From Streptomyces sp. NRRL F-2580 (GTDB taxonomy: Bacteria; Actinomycetota; Actinomycetes; Streptomycetales; Streptomycetaceae): DNA of 64,000 nt. Every line of letters starts with the position of its first letter. Positions within the stretch are counted from its first letter, which is position 1. The stretch spans positions 62,001-126,000 of the forward strand of contig NZ_JOIR01000017.1 in the NCBI RefSeq assembly GCF_000720115.1, given 5' to 3'. The notes beneath the pieces are model-generated. The model saw only the letters and a program-made list of their open reading frames with translations, was not told where the DNA came from and ran no database searches. Below, piece after piece: positions 44,509-55,805 of this stretch. Position numbers and translations under genes: made by a program.

Positions 44509-45825
44509 TCAGAGGGTTTCGAGCATCTCAGTGACCAGTGCGGCGATCGGGGAGCGCTCGGACCTCGCGAGCGTGATGTGCGCGAAGAGCGGATGCCCCT
44601 TCAACTTCTCGACCACGGCGACGACTCCGTCGTACCGGCCGACCCGAAGGTTGTCCCGCTGGGCCACGTCGTGGGTCAGAACGACCCGCGAATTCGCGCC
44701 GATTCGGGACAGAACGGTCAGCAGGACGTTCCGCTCCAGCGACTGCGCCTCGTCCACGATCACGAAGGCGTCGTGCAGCGAACGGCCGCGGATGTGGGTG
44801 AGCGGCAGGACCTCCAGCATCCCGCGGTTCAGCACCTCCTCGATGACCTCCCGCCCGGCGACCGCCGAGAGGGTGTCGAAGACCGCCTGGGCCCAGGGGC
44901 TCATCTTCTCGGCGGCGTCCCCGGGCAGGTAGCCGAGGTCCTGGCCGCCTACCGCGTACAGCGGCCGGAAGACCATCACCTTCTGATGCTGCCTCCGCTC
45001 CAGCACCGCCTCCAGGCCGGCGCACAGCGCCAGCGCGGACTTTCCGGTGCCGGCCCGCCCGCCCATCGAGATGATCCCGATCTCGGGGTCGAGGAGGAGG
45101 TCCAGCGCGATGCGCTGCTCGGCGCTGCGGCCGTGCAGCCCGAAGGCCTCGCGGTCGCCCCGTACGAGCTTCACGTTGCCGTCCGCGGTGACCCGGCCGA
45201 GCGCCTTGCCGCGCTCGGACTGCAGGACCAGTCCGGTGTGCACGGGCAGCTCGGCGGCCTCCGGCACGTAGAGCCGCTCCTCCGAGTAGAGGAGGTCCAC
45301 CTGCTCCCCGGAGAGGGCGACCTCGGTCATGCCCGTCCAGCCGGCATCGGTGATCGCGAGCTCCGCCCGGTACTCCTCGGCGATCAGCCCCACGGAGGAG
45401 GCCTTGATGCGCAGGGGAAGATCCTTCGAGACCACCGTGACGTCGTAGCCCTCGGCCTGCAGATTGCGGGCGACGGCGAGGATCCGCGAGTCGTTGTCCC
45501 CCAGTCGGAAGCCGGCGGGCAGGACACCCGGGTCGGAGTGGTTGAGCTCGACACGCAGGGTGCCGCCCAGATCGCCCAGCGGGATGGCGGCGTCGAGGCG
45601 ACCGTTGCGAACCCGGAAGTCGTCGAGCAGGCGCAGGGCCTGGCGCGCGAAGTAGCCGAGTTCGGGATGGTGCCTCTTTGCCTCCAGCTCGGTGATCACC
45701 ACGATCGGGAGCACGACCTCGTGCTCGTCGAAGCGGGAGATCGCGTTGGGGTCTGCCAGCAGGACGCTGGTGTCGAGGACGTAGGTCCGCCTGTCGGGCA
45801 GGCGGCGCTTTGTGCTGGTCACCAC
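44509..45825 (-). CDS. PIN-PhoH protein (PhoH2-like)
   Basis: A 438-residue protein joining a PIN nuclease domain to a PhoH ATPase. The PIN acidic residues are in [31 protein letters not shown] and [15 protein letters not shown]. The ATPase has Walker [21 protein letters not shown] and Walker [21 protein letters not shown]. Related PhoH2 proteins unwind and cleave RNA. The start is GTG 45825. The 323-base gap upstream (45826-46148) holds no gene; it includes the palindrome ATGCCATGGCAT at 46051 and the uppS terminator. Confidence 0.92.
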   Translation of the reverse strand: MVTSTKRRLPDRRTYVLDTSVLLADPNAISRFDEHEVVLPIVVITELEAKRHHPELGYFARQALRLLDDFRVRNGRLDAAIPLGDLGGTLRVELNHSDPGVLPAGFRLGDNDSRILAVARNLQAEGYDVTVVSKDLPLRIKASSVGLIAEEYRAELAITDAGWTGMTEVALSGEQVDLLYSEERLYVPEAAELPVHTGLVLQSERGKALGRVTADGNVKLVRGDREAFGLHGRSAEQRIALDLLLDPEIGIISMGGRAGTGKSALALCAGLEAVLERRQHQKVMVFRPLYAVGGQDLGYLPGDAAEKMSPWAQAVFDTLSAVAGREVIEEVLNRGMLEVLPLTHIRGRSLHDAFVIVDEAQSLERNVLLTVLSRIGANSRVVLTHDVAQRDNLRVGRYDGVVAVVEKLKGHPLFAHITLARSERSPIAALVTEMLETL

Positions 45826-46121
45826 GGAAGGACGTACCCCCTCGGAAGAGGTCGGGCCATGAAGACCGGACCGGTCATCGGCACCCATGCCGGGGCCGAT
45901 TTCCGGCCCTCCCACTCCGTCCGTGCGCATCGCACGTGCGTCCTGGTGCAAAGGGCCTCCCGGGCGGACGACCCCATGCCGTCCGCTGAGACTCGACACC
46001 CGTGGATCGGGCATCGACCTGAAAGGGATATTCCCCGATCAGGCCAGGCCATGCCATGGCATATGACGGACGCTCGGTGAATCCCTGGTGAAGGGTTCGA
46101 GGGAAGGGGCCGAGGGGACCT

Positions 46122-46143
46122 GCGGGGGCCTGCCGGCCCCCGC
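46122..46143 (-). terminator. Terminator of the cis-prenyltransferase gene
   Basis: A 9-bp perfect stem (GCGGGGGCC) with a TGCC loop, 6 bases beyond the stop. Confidence 0.75.
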
Positions 46144-46148
46144 GCGGG

Positions 46149-46910
46149 TCAGGTGCCGTAGCGCCGGTGACGGGCCGCGTAGTCGCGCAGGGCCCGCAGG
46201 AAGTCGACCTTGCGGAAGGCCGGCCAGAAGACTTCGCAGAAGTAGTACTCGGAATGCGCGCTCTGCCACAGCATGAATCCGGACAGCCGCTGCTCGCCGC
46301 TGGTGCGGATCACGAGGTCCGGGTCGGGCTGGCCGCGCGTGTAGAGGTGCTCGGCGATGTGGTCGATGTCGAGGATCTCGGCGAGCTCCTCGAACGAGGT
46401 GCCCTTCTGCGCGTGCTCCAGGAGCAGCGAGCGCACCGCGTCGGCGATCTCCTGTCGACCGCCGTAGCCGACTGCGACGTTGACGAGTATCCCGTCGACG
46501 CCGTGGGTGGCCTCCTCGGCCTCCTTCAGGACGCTCTGGGTCCCGGCGGGCAGGATGTCGAGGTTGCCGACGTGGTGGACGCGCCAGCGGCCGTCCGCGG
46601 CGAGGCCCCGGACCGTGTTCTCGATGATGTTGAGCAGCGGTCGGAGCTCGACCTCGGGCCGGTCCAGGTTGTCCGTGGACAGCATCCACAGGGTGACGAC
46701 CTCGACGTCCGTCTCGGTGCACCAGCCGAGCATCTCGGAGATCTTGTCGGCTCCGGCCTGGTGGCCCTGTTCCGTCGTACCTCCGGACGCCTTCGCCCAG
46801 CGACGGTTTCCGTCCAGGATGACGCCGATGTGCTTGGGCGCCGCGTCATGGTCGAGGCGGCCTTCCACCCGGCGTGCGTAGAGCCTGTACACCAGGTCGC
46901 GCAGCTTCAC
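46149..46910 (-). CDS. uppS: Isoprenyl transferase (undecaprenyl diphosphate synthase family)
   Basis: A 253-residue cis-prenyltransferase. PKHIGVILDGNRRWAKASGG carries the catalytic aspartate and diphosphate-binding arginines. LWMLSTDNLDRPEVELRPLL, LVNVAVGYGGRQEIADAVRS and PDLVIRTSGEQRLSGFMLWQ, then SAHSEYYFCEVFWPAFRKVD, complete the family signature. It extends short prenyl diphosphates with IPP to make carrier lipids for wall synthesis. Streptomyces usually have two or more such genes, so the exact chain length is uncertain. GTG start after GGAGGGG. Confidence 0.92.
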   Translation of the reverse strand: MKLRDLVYRLYARRVEGRLDHDAAPKHIGVILDGNRRWAKASGGTTEQGHQAGADKISEMLGWCTETDVEVVTLWMLSTDNLDRPEVELRPLLNIIENTVRGLAADGRWRVHHVGNLDILPAGTQSVLKEAEEATHGVDGILVNVAVGYGGRQEIADAVRSLLLEHAQKGTSFEELAEILDIDHIAEHLYTRGQPDPDLVIRTSGEQRLSGFMLWQSAHSEYYFCEVFWPAFRKVDFLRALRDYAARHRRYGT

Positions 46911-47037
46911 GATCTTCCAGCCCCTCCGTGCAATGCCCCCGTGCCATTTGCGGTCTCCCCCGAGGCGGCCACATTACTGCGCGGCGGGATGGGGTACCCA
47001 ACTCGGTCTGTCACAAGTCCGTGATAGGGAGGACAAC

Positions 47038-48075
47038 GTGACTGATACCAATCCCTATCGGGCAGAGCCCTCGCGCTACGACTCCATGGAGTACCGGCGC
47101 ACCGGCCACAGCGGCCTCAAGCTCCCCGCGATCTCCCTCGGCCTCTGGCACAACTTCGGCGACGACAAGTCCCTGGAGTCCCAGCGGGCGATCCTGCGCC
47201 GGGCCTTCGACCTCGGCGTCACCCACTTCGACCTGGCGAACAACTACGGACCGCCGCCCGGCTCGGCCGAGCTCAACTTCGGGAAGATCTTCGCGCAGGA
47301 CTTCGCGTCCTACCGCGACCAGCTGATCCTCTCCACCAAGGCCGGCTACTTCATGCACGAGGGGCCGTACGGCGAGTGGGGCAGCCGCAAGTACCTGCTC
47401 GGCTCGCTCGACGCCTCGCTGAAGCGGATGGGCGTGGACTACGTCGACATCTTCTACTCGCACCGCTTCGACCCGGAGACCCCGCTGGAGGAGACCATGG
47501 GCGCCCTCGCGTCCGCGGTTCAGCAGGGCAAGGCGCTGTACGTGGGCGTCTCCTCGTACACGGCGGAGCAGACGGCCGAGGCCGTGCGCATCCTGCGCGG
47601 CATGGGCGTGCGCCCCCTCATCCACCAGCCCTCGTACTCCATGATCAACCGCTGGACGGAGGAGGACGGGCTGCTGGACACCCTGGAGGACGCCGGCATG
47701 GGCTGCATCTCCTTCGCGCCGCTCGCGCAGGGGTTGCTGACGGCCAAGTACCTGAAGGGCATCCCGGCGGACTCGCGCGCCGCGCAGGGCAAGTCCCTCA
47801 ACCCGGACCTGCTGTCGGACGAGGTGCTCCGGCGGCTCGTCGGCCTGAACGAGATCGCGTCCCGCCGCGGCCAGTCGCTGGCCCAGCTGGCGCTCAAGTG
47901 GGTGCTGCGCGACGACCGCATGACGTCGGCCCTGATCGGCGCTTCCAGCGTGAGGCAGCTGGAGGAGAACGTGGCCGCGCTGGCGTCCGCGCCGCTCTCC
48001 GAGGCCGAGTTGAAGGAGATCGACTCCTTCGCGGTGTCCACCCCCGGCACCAACATCTGGGCCCAGCGCGGCTGA
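47038..48075 (+). CDS. Aldo/keto reductase (YghZ-like)
   Basis: A 345-residue NADPH-dependent reductase. Catalytic and cofactor motifs are GVTHFDLANNYGPPPGSAEL (catalytic Asp and Tyr), LILSTKAGYFMHEGPYGEWG (Lys), DYVDIFYSHRFDPETPLEET (His) and ALIGASSVRQLEENVAALAS. It most resembles L-glyceraldehyde-3-phosphate reductase, which detoxifies aldehydes. GTG 47038 follows AGGGAGGA. It is divergent from uppS. Confidence 0.93.
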   Translation: MTDTNPYRAEPSRYDSMEYRRTGHSGLKLPAISLGLWHNFGDDKSLESQRAILRRAFDLGVTHFDLANNYGPPPGSAELNFGKIFAQDFASYRDQLILSTKAGYFMHEGPYGEWGSRKYLLGSLDASLKRMGVDYVDIFYSHRFDPETPLEETMGALASAVQQGKALYVGVSSYTAEQTAEAVRILRGMGVRPLIHQPSYSMINRWTEEDGLLDTLEDAGMGCISFAPLAQGLLTAKYLKGIPADSRAAQGKSLNPDLLSDEVLRRLVGLNEIASRRGQSLAQLALKWVLRDDRMTSALIGASSVRQLEENVAALASAPLSEAELKEIDSFAVSTPGTNIWAQRG

Positions 48076-48123
48076 CCTGTGCGTTCGTCTCGCCGCCCGA
48101 TGGGAGGGCGGTGAAACGAAAAA

Positions 48124-48158
48124 CGGGCCGGTCCGTGGGGGGGATACGGACCGGCCCG
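48124..48158. terminator. Aldo/keto reductase terminator
   Basis: A perfect 13-bp stem (CGGGCCGGTCCGT) with a 9-base loop. Confidence 0.88.
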
Positions 48159-48217
48159 AGGGGGGGGTTCCACCATAACCCTTCGTAAAGCATGCTGCGT
48201 GCATCGGCGCGCCACGA

Positions 48218-48958
48218 TTACGCTCCGAAACCACCCAGCAGCACTCCGGTGAATGCTCCGGCCGCCATGAAGGGGCCGAAGGCGAAGGCCTGCTCGCGTG
48301 TCGCGGAGCCGCGCAGCAGCAGGGTGAGGCCGTACAGGGCCCCGTAGAGGAGGCCCAGGAAGGCCCCCGCCGCCCATACCCCCCACCCGTACCACCCAAG
48401 AGCGACCCCCAGCGAGAGCGCCAGCTTGACGTCGCCGAAGCCCATCCCGGCCGGGTTGATCAGGTGGAGCAACAGGTACGCGGCTCCGAGCGCGCCGCCG
48501 CCCAGCAGCGCGAGCCGCCAGTCGCCTCCGGCGCGCGGCAGCGGGGCGGCCGCCCCGAGCAGGGCCACCGCCCCGGCCGCGAGCGGCAGGGTCAGTACGT
48601 CGGGCAGCCGGTGCACGGCGCGGTCCACGAGGGCGAGCAGCACGACCACCGGGGCGAGCCCCGCGAAGACCACCACCTCGGGCCGCGCCCCGACGGCCGC
48701 CCCGAGCACGGCGCAGAGCGCCCCGACGAGGGCGGCGAGGGGGGCGGCGCGGCGCCCGTAGCGGTGCGGGGCCCTTCCCGCGGCCGCGGGAACGGGGCAG
48801 CGGGCCGCGCCGAGCCAGCCCCGCACCCGGTGCCCCCGGGGGCAGCCCTCCCGCCAGGGCTCCCCCGGCGCGACGGAGAGCCGGTACACGGCACGCGGCA
48901 GCAGCCACCCCGCGGTGGCGCCGTAGCCGGCGGCGAGAACGATCAAGGCGGCACCCAT
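48218..48958 (-). CDS. Prepilin peptidase (A24 family)
   Basis: A 246-residue integral membrane aspartic protease. The catalytic aspartates are in LLALVDRAVHRLPDVLTLPL and INPAGMGFGDVKLALSLGVA (G-x-G-D-x-K-L). About seven membrane segments are present. It lacks the cytoplasmic methyltransferase domain of long forms, so it matches TadV-type peptidases that process Flp pilins. No pilin or pilus ATPase gene is in the window. The adjacent DUF192 gene often accompanies it. Confidence 0.88.
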   Translation of the reverse strand: MGAALIVLAAGYGATAGWLLPRAVYRLSVAPGEPWREGCPRGHRVRGWLGAARCPVPAAAGRAPHRYGRRAAPLAALVGALCAVLGAAVGARPEVVVFAGLAPVVVLLALVDRAVHRLPDVLTLPLAAGAVALLGAAAPLPRAGGDWRLALLGGGALGAAYLLLHLINPAGMGFGDVKLALSLGVALGWYGWGVWAAGAFLGLLYGALYGLTLLLRGSATREQAFAFGPFMAAGAFTGVLLGGFGA

Positions 48959-49014
48959 GCGACCGACGGTAGCGCCGCCGCGTCCCGCCGCGCGGGGCTT
49001 CCGGGGCTGAAAGA

Positions 49015-49060
49015 CAGCCCCGCCGGCGCTTGAGGCGCGGGGTCTGGGGCGGAGCCCCGG
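49015..49060 (-). repeat. Inverted copy of the GC-rich intergenic repeat
   Basis: CAGCCCCGCCGGCGCTTGAGGC (split here as CAGCCCCGCCGGC and GCTTGAGGC) followed by GCGGGGTCTGGGGCGGAGCC is the reverse complement of the repeat at 14914 and 54076. Confidence 0.85.
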
Positions 49061-49122
49061 GGAACGGAGGAAGGGCGGGGCGGGGATGCCCCGCGCGGCG
49101 GCACCCCCCTAGGCTGGCCGGC

Positions 49123-49491
49123 ATGGCGAACTGGCAGGACGGCCCCGGCACCCTGCACATCGGCGCGGCCCGCATCCCCCTGGAGGTCGCCGCCTCGTAC
49201 GGCGCCCGCACCCGCGGCCTGCTCGGCCGGGACGGGATCGAGGGCGCGCTGCTGCTGACCCCCGCCGCGAGCGTGCACACCTTCCGGATGCGGTTCGCGA
49301 TCGACGTGGCGTACCTCGACCGGAACCTCCGCGTGCTGACCGTGGTCACCATGCCCCCGGGCCGCCTCGGGCTGCCCCGCCCCCGCTCCCGGCACGTCCT
49401 GGAGGCGGCGGCCGGAGCCATGGCCGGCTGGGGGCTGCGCCCCGGGACCGCCGTCAAGGTGGACGTACCGGGGCGTCTCACGCGCGGCTAG
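49123..49491 (+). CDS. DUF192 domain protein
   Basis: A 122-residue protein. The DUF192 fold is clear: IPLEVAASYGARTRGLLGRD, then GIEGALLLTPAASVHTFRMR, AIDVAYLDRNLRVLTVVTMP and HVLEAAAGAMAGWGLRPG. The HTFRMRFAIDVAYLD strand pair is the family hallmark. No signal peptide. The function is unknown; in actinobacteria it commonly neighbours Flp/Tad pilus genes, as here. Confidence 0.88.
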   Translation: MANWQDGPGTLHIGAARIPLEVAASYGARTRGLLGRDGIEGALLLTPAASVHTFRMRFAIDVAYLDRNLRVLTVVTMPPGRLGLPRPRSRHVLEAAAGAMAGWGLRPGTAVKVDVPGRLTRG

Positions 49492-49550
49492 GCGGCACCC
49501 CTCCGCGGCAGTAGGTTGGGGCGGTTGAGCTGGGGCATCAGGGGAGCGGC

Positions 49551-50168
49551 ATGACGGAGAACGCGCGGATCAAGGCGCTGGAGCAGATCATGCCGGCGAC
49601 GCACGGCGCCGACGAGGACATCGACTGGCAGGCGGCCGAGGCCGCCTGGGGGACACGGTTCCCGGCCGACTTCATCGCGTTCATGGGCCGCTTCGGCGCG
49701 GGTTCCATCAACGGCGAGGCGAGCATCCTGCTGCCGCTGCCCAAGCCGGGGCTCCAGTGGGACCCGGCGGAGATGGCCGAGGAGACCGAGAACGCCCGGC
49801 AGGCCTGGGAGACGGAAGGCGGCCGCGCCGCCTTCGACGTGGACCCGGAGGCGATCATCGCCTGGGGCGTCACCGGCGGCTCGGACATCCTGTGCTGGCT
49901 CACCTCCGACCCCGACCCGGACCGGTGGCCGGTCCTGGTCTGCGGGCGGCACTCCGCCGACTCCTTCGCGGTGTATCCGTACGGCATGGCCGAGTTCCTC
50001 TACCGGCTCTGCTCCGACGAGTTCGACGTGAGCCCCGTCAGCATCACCTTCTGGGACGGCGGCCACCTCAGCTTCGTGCACTGGCGCAAGGCCCAGCGGC
50101 GCTGGCAGGAGGGCCGCAACCCGGAGACGGGCGAGCCCGACCCGTACGCCGGCGAGTTCGCCGACTGA
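49551..50168 (+). CDS. SMI1/KNR4-like protein
   Basis: A 205-residue soluble, acidic protein. DIDWQAAEAAWGTRFPADFI, then AFMGRFGAGSINGEASILLP, gives the N-terminal SMI1/KNR4 pattern. AAFDVDPEAIIAWGVTGGSD and YPYGMAEFLYRLCSDEFDVS are also family-like. Members often act as immunity proteins against contact or secreted toxins. No toxin lies beside it, so any such role is speculative. Confidence 0.75.
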   Translation: MTENARIKALEQIMPATHGADEDIDWQAAEAAWGTRFPADFIAFMGRFGAGSINGEASILLPLPKPGLQWDPAEMAEETENARQAWETEGGRAAFDVDPEAIIAWGVTGGSDILCWLTSDPDPDRWPVLVCGRHSADSFAVYPYGMAEFLYRLCSDEFDVSPVSITFWDGGHLSFVHWRKAQRRWQEGRNPETGEPDPYAGEFAD

Positions 50169-50202
50169 GCCGCGGGGCCCGTCGAGGCCCTCGCCCGACC
50201 CC

Positions 50203-50230
50203 AGCCCGTTTCCGTGACCGGAAACGGGCT
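50203..50230. terminator. SMI1-like gene terminator
   Basis: An 11-bp perfect stem (AGCCCGTTTCC) with a 6-base loop followed by TTT, a classical intrinsic terminator. Confidence 0.9.
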
Positions 50231-50451
50231 TTTCGGCAGGTCTACGCGCGTCCGATCTGCCGATCACATATCGGAAAACACCAGCCGGAAAAGCCACACT
50301 TGGAGCATTGACCACAACTGCGCCCCCAATGCAATCAACCACCCCTTCGTCGGGAGAGAATTCCGGCCAACGGGCACATCCAGATACACCTCAGCCCGGA
50401 GCAACTCATAAGTAACAACGCGATCCAAAAGAAAATCAGGGGAATACACCC

Positions 50452-51738
50452 GTGCGACGAAGAATCTTCGGCACGACCGCCACCACGGTCGTGCTCGGCC
50501 TGTTGATGCCGCTGGCCGGATGTGGTGGCTCCGGAGACAGTGCAGGTGACGGCGGTACGCTGCATCTGGTCGCCGCCGAATACGGCGACAGCCCGGCCAC
50601 CAGTTCCAAGCCCTACTGGGACAAGATGACGGCCGATTTCACCGAGGCCAACCCCGGAATCAAGGTCGACGTCACGCTCCTTCCGTGGGCCGACATCGAC
50701 CGCGAGGTCTCCCGTATGGTCAAGGCCGGCAAGGCGCCGGATGTCGCACTCATGGGCTCTTACTCGGACTTCGCGGCCCAGGGTCAGCTCTATCCCGCGA
50801 ACGAACTCCTCTCGGTCACCGCCGAGGCGAATTTCCTCCAGCCGCTCGCCGACGCCGGCTCCGTCGGCAACACCCTCTACGGCCTGCCCTTCGTGGCGAG
50901 CAGCCGCCTCCTCTTCTACAACCAGGCGCTCTTCACCAAGGCCGGCATCAAGGAGCCCCCGAAGACCTGGTCCGACCTCAAGGCCGCCGCGAAGGCACTC
51001 AAGGAGAAGGGCGTGGCGTACCCGTACGCCCTGCCCCTCGGCCCGGAGGAGGCGCACGCCGAGGCGATGATCTGGGAGCTGAGCAACGGCGGCGGCTACG
51101 CCGACAGCGCCGGCAACTATGCCCTGGCCTCCGATCAGAACATCAAGACGTGGGGCTGGGTCAAGGACCAGCTGGTCGCCCCCGGTCTCACCGGCCCGAT
51201 CTCGCCCTCCAAGCTCAACCGCGCCGACGCCTTCGCCGCCTTCCTGCGCGGCGAGGTCGGCATGCTCAACGGCTACCCGTCGCTCGCCCACGAGGCGCGC
51301 GCCAAGGGCATCACCGTCGGCACCACCGCCATGCCCGTCTCGGACGACCTCGGCGTCGGGGAGAACCCGCCGGCCGTCGGCGTGGCCGACTGGATGATGG
51401 CCTTCAAGCAGAACGGGAAGCGCGAGGAGATCGCCAAGTTCCTGGACTTCCTCTACCAGGACAAGAACCTGACCGAATTCGCCGACCGCTACCACCTGCT
51501 GCCCTCCACCGTCACCGCGTCGCGCACCCCGGCCGGCGGCGGCCTGGACAAGAACGACCAGCAGTTCCTGGACGCGCTGCGCGGCGCCCAGCTCTACCCG
51601 GTGAACGATCCGACCTGGCTGACGGTCAGCGACACCATCAAGCGCAACATCGGCCGCGCCGTGGAACCGAACGGCGACCCGAAGGGCGTCCTCGAGGACA
51701 TCGCCGCTCAGGCGAACCAGGCCGCCAAGAAGAACTGA
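50452..51738 (+). CDS. Sugar ABC transporter substrate-binding lipoprotein, orphan
   Basis: A 428-residue lipoprotein. The lipobox LLMPLAGCGGSGDS is near residue 23. The mature protein is a family 1 extracellular binding protein: MTADFTEANPGIKVDVTLLP, then APDVALMGSYSDFAAQGQLY, GNTLYGLPFVASSRLLFYNQ and FAAFLRGEVGMLNGYPSLAH. It should bind a sugar or oligosaccharide outside the membrane. No permease or ATPase gene adjoins it, so it must share components encoded elsewhere. The upstream 280 bases are unusually AT-rich for this genome. Confidence 0.92.
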   Translation: MRRRIFGTTATTVVLGLLMPLAGCGGSGDSAGDGGTLHLVAAEYGDSPATSSKPYWDKMTADFTEANPGIKVDVTLLPWADIDREVSRMVKAGKAPDVALMGSYSDFAAQGQLYPANELLSVTAEANFLQPLADAGSVGNTLYGLPFVASSRLLFYNQALFTKAGIKEPPKTWSDLKAAAKALKEKGVAYPYALPLGPEEAHAEAMIWELSNGGGYADSAGNYALASDQNIKTWGWVKDQLVAPGLTGPISPSKLNRADAFAAFLRGEVGMLNGYPSLAHEARAKGITVGTTAMPVSDDLGVGENPPAVGVADWMMAFKQNGKREEIAKFLDFLYQDKNLTEFADRYHLLPSTVTASRTPAGGGLDKNDQQFLDALRGAQLYPVNDPTWLTVSDTIKRNIGRAVEPNGDPKGVLEDIAAQANQAAKKN

Positions 51739-51880
51739 AAAGACCCTCGACACGGGACTTTCGCCTCTGCCGCAGAGCACCCCGTGCGGCACCATGGCCA
51801 CTACGGCACTTGATCCAAGGCCGCGGCCCAGTCGCCCGCCGAGCACCCACAAGGTGCGCGGGGCGGCCGGACCCCACTCG

Positions 51881-52504
51881 TCAGCGCTGCTGTCCGTGGT
51901 GCGCGGCGAACGCCGTCCGGTACTGCTCGCAGCTGGAGTTCCAGCGCAGCGTGCCCGTGAGCGTCCCGTAGCCCGAGCGCGTCACCGACCACTCCACCGT
52001 GTACTCACCGGTGTCACAGGCGATCCGCTTGCCGCCCGCGACCTTCTCGCGCCCGGTCGCCGGCTTCTCCGTCAGCTCCTTGCGCACCTGCGCCACCTCG
52101 GCCCCCTTGGCCGTCCGCAGCACGGCGCGCACGACGATCGGGTGCGCGCCCTCCTTGACCGTCACCGCCTTCTTCACCACCGTCGAGTCCGACACCGACC
52201 AGGCGAACTCGTACGAGGGCAGCCACGCCAGCGTCTTCGGGTCGCCGACCCGGCGCTCGTAGTCCGGCGCGTCGGGGTGGCCGGGGCGGCTGACCGTCTT
52301 GTACCGGACCCCCGGGTAGAGGCGGAACTGCCCCTCCACCTTGTGCACCTCGTCCTTGGTCCACATCGACTTCATGTCCTTCTCGCCACCTGCCGGGTCC
52401 TGGAGGTACGGCGCCTGCGCGGCGGTGGCCGGCTGGCCGAGGACGGGGGCGAGGGCCGCCGCGGCGGTGGCGAGGACGAGGGCTGCGATGCGGGTGCGCT
52501 TCAT
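51881..52504 (-). CDS. Secreted protein of unknown function
   Basis: A 207-residue exported protein. The signal peptide is MKRTRIAALVLATAAAALAP followed by VLGQPATAAQA. The mature part is beta-rich and soluble, with two cysteines (RIACDTGEYTVEWSVTRSGY and WNSSCEQYRTAF) likely to form a disulfide. I do not recognise the family. Confidence 0.72.
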   Translation of the reverse strand: MKRTRIAALVLATAAAALAPVLGQPATAAQAPYLQDPAGGEKDMKSMWTKDEVHKVEGQFRLYPGVRYKTVSRPGHPDAPDYERRVGDPKTLAWLPSYEFAWSVSDSTVVKKAVTVKEGAHPIVVRAVLRTAKGAEVAQVRKELTEKPATGREKVAGGKRIACDTGEYTVEWSVTRSGYGTLTGTLRWNSSCEQYRTAFAAHHGQQR

Positions 52505-52610
52505 GCCCGGCCCAACGGGACCCTCCGGCGGGCCGGAACGACGCCGGGTGCCCTTTCACCCGGACGGGAGCGCCGTGGCGCCTTCGCCGTACGCGGCGGC
52601 CGGCCCGGCC

Positions 52611-52940
52611 TCAGGCCTGACCGGTCTCGATGCGGCTGATCCGGCCGCCGCCGGGGGCGATGACGAAGCGCCAGGTGGTGCGCATCTCGCCCCAGGTGTC
52701 GTTGCGGTAGTTGACGAGCAGGGTGCGGCCGCCGTCGGACTCGGACTGGACGTCCATGTGGCCGCCGGCGTCGAAGATCTCCCGGTCGATCCACTCGTGC
52801 AGGTCGCGGTCGGAGCCGTCGTCGGACATGGTCGCGTCGGCGGTGAGGACCGCGAGGAAGGCGTCCTTGTCGTGCGCGTTGACGGCGGCGACGAGGGCGC
52901 CGACCGAGGGGTCGGACAGTTTGCCGGGGGCGATGGCCAC
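52611..52940 (-). CDS. NTF2-like (SnoaL-type) protein
   Basis: A 109-residue protein of the cone-shaped NTF2-like fold: GKLSDPSVGALVAAVNAHDK, then DAFLAVLTADATMSDDGSDR, LHEWIDREIFDAGGHMDVQS and LVNYRNDTWGEMRTTWRFVI. GTG 52940 follows GGAGG. Such proteins are small ligand-binding domains or enzymes; no catalytic residues are obvious. Confidence 0.85.
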   Translation of the reverse strand: MAIAPGKLSDPSVGALVAAVNAHDKDAFLAVLTADATMSDDGSDRDLHEWIDREIFDAGGHMDVQSESDGGRTLLVNYRNDTWGEMRTTWRFVIAPGGGRISRIETGQA

Positions 52941-53038
52941 AGGAGCCTCCTGGTGGTGCGTACGAGTGTTCCGACCAGGGAACAACGCGGCTGGCTGCGC
53001 ACGGTCGACCGTCACCCGTTCGCCGGGCGGACGGCGTG

Positions 53039-53842
53039 TCAGGGGGTGGTGCGGACCGGGAAACCGGTGGGGCGGCCCTGCTCCTTGAGCCAGTCCAGCA
53101 CCTGGTCGAGGGCATCGACGGTCTGCGCGCGGTTGCCTCCGCCGTCGTGGAAGAGGACCGTCGGGCCGTTGCCGATCTCACGCTTCACGGCGTCGACGAC
53201 GGCGGCCGTGCCGGGCTTGCCGAAGTCCTTCGTGTCGACGTTCCAGCCGAGCGGCCGCATCCCGTGCGCGGCGGCGATGCGCCGGCTGTCGGGGGTGAAC
53301 GCGCCGCCGGGGGCCCGGTAGTACTCCACCTTCGCGCCGCTGCCCGCGGCTTCCTCGATCAGCTCCTTCGCGTCCAGGATCTGCCGCTCCTGGTAGGCGA
53401 CGGACTTCTTGTCCATGGCGGTGTCGTGGTCCATGGTGTGGTCGCAGAGCCGGTGGCCGGCCGCGACCACCTTCTTGACGAGGCCGGGGTGGGCCTTGGC
53501 CTGCGGGCCGACCATGCAGAAGGTCGCCTTGACGTCGTGCCGTTGGAGGACCTCCAGCACCTTCGGGGTCCAACGGGGGTCGGGGCCGTCGTCGATGGTG
53601 ATGTTGACGGCGTTCTCCCCGGCCTCCGACCCGTGGGCGATGCCCTCGGGTATCCCCTGCGGCTGCGACCCGGCGCCGCCGGCGGGGTCCGTCGACCGGG
53701 ACACGTTCTGCTGCGTGGCCGCCTTGCCCGGCTCCACCAGGGTCGCCACCCCCCACACGGTCGCCGCGACGGCGGCGGCCGAGGCCATGACGACCGCACC
53801 TGCCCGAATGCCCTGCTTGCTCTCTCCCGCCATGAACCTCAT
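53039..53842 (-). CDS. Polysaccharide deacetylase (NodB domain), secreted
   Basis: A 267-residue membrane-anchored or secreted enzyme. After an N-terminal helix (GAVVMASAAAVAATVWGVAT) the NodB domain has its five motifs: NITIDDGPDPRWTPK, LCDHTMDHDTAM (H-x3-H metal ligands), EYYRAPGGAFTPDSRRIAAA, LGWNVDTKDFG and TVLFHDGGGNR. It should remove acetyl groups from glycans such as peptidoglycan or chitin. ATG 53842 is chosen, with GGGGAG upstream. Confidence 0.92.
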   Translation of the reverse strand: MRFMAGESKQGIRAGAVVMASAAAVAATVWGVATLVEPGKAATQQNVSRSTDPAGGAGSQPQGIPEGIAHGSEAGENAVNITIDDGPDPRWTPKVLEVLQRHDVKATFCMVGPQAKAHPGLVKKVVAAGHRLCDHTMDHDTAMDKKSVAYQERQILDAKELIEEAAGSGAKVEYYRAPGGAFTPDSRRIAAAHGMRPLGWNVDTKDFGKPGTAAVVDAVKREIGNGPTVLFHDGGGNRAQTVDALDQVLDWLKEQGRPTGFPVRTTP

Positions 53843-54037
53843 GAAGTGTCCACTCCCCATCCACTGTGCGAGCGTTCTGTGGATCAGGACGTGCGGCTCC
53901 GCCGAGGAGTTCCAGTCAATTGGGCCTTAAATTCCATGTAATGGCACCAAAGTGACTGATGGGACTTTAGCCCCGTTCCCCAACCACCGTCAGGCCCACG
54001 GCAGTGCGAGGCTGGGGCGGTGCGCCCGGGTCGGAAA

Positions 54038-55791
<1,754 letters not shown>

Positions 55792-55805
55792 AATTGGGGA
55801 GAGTC

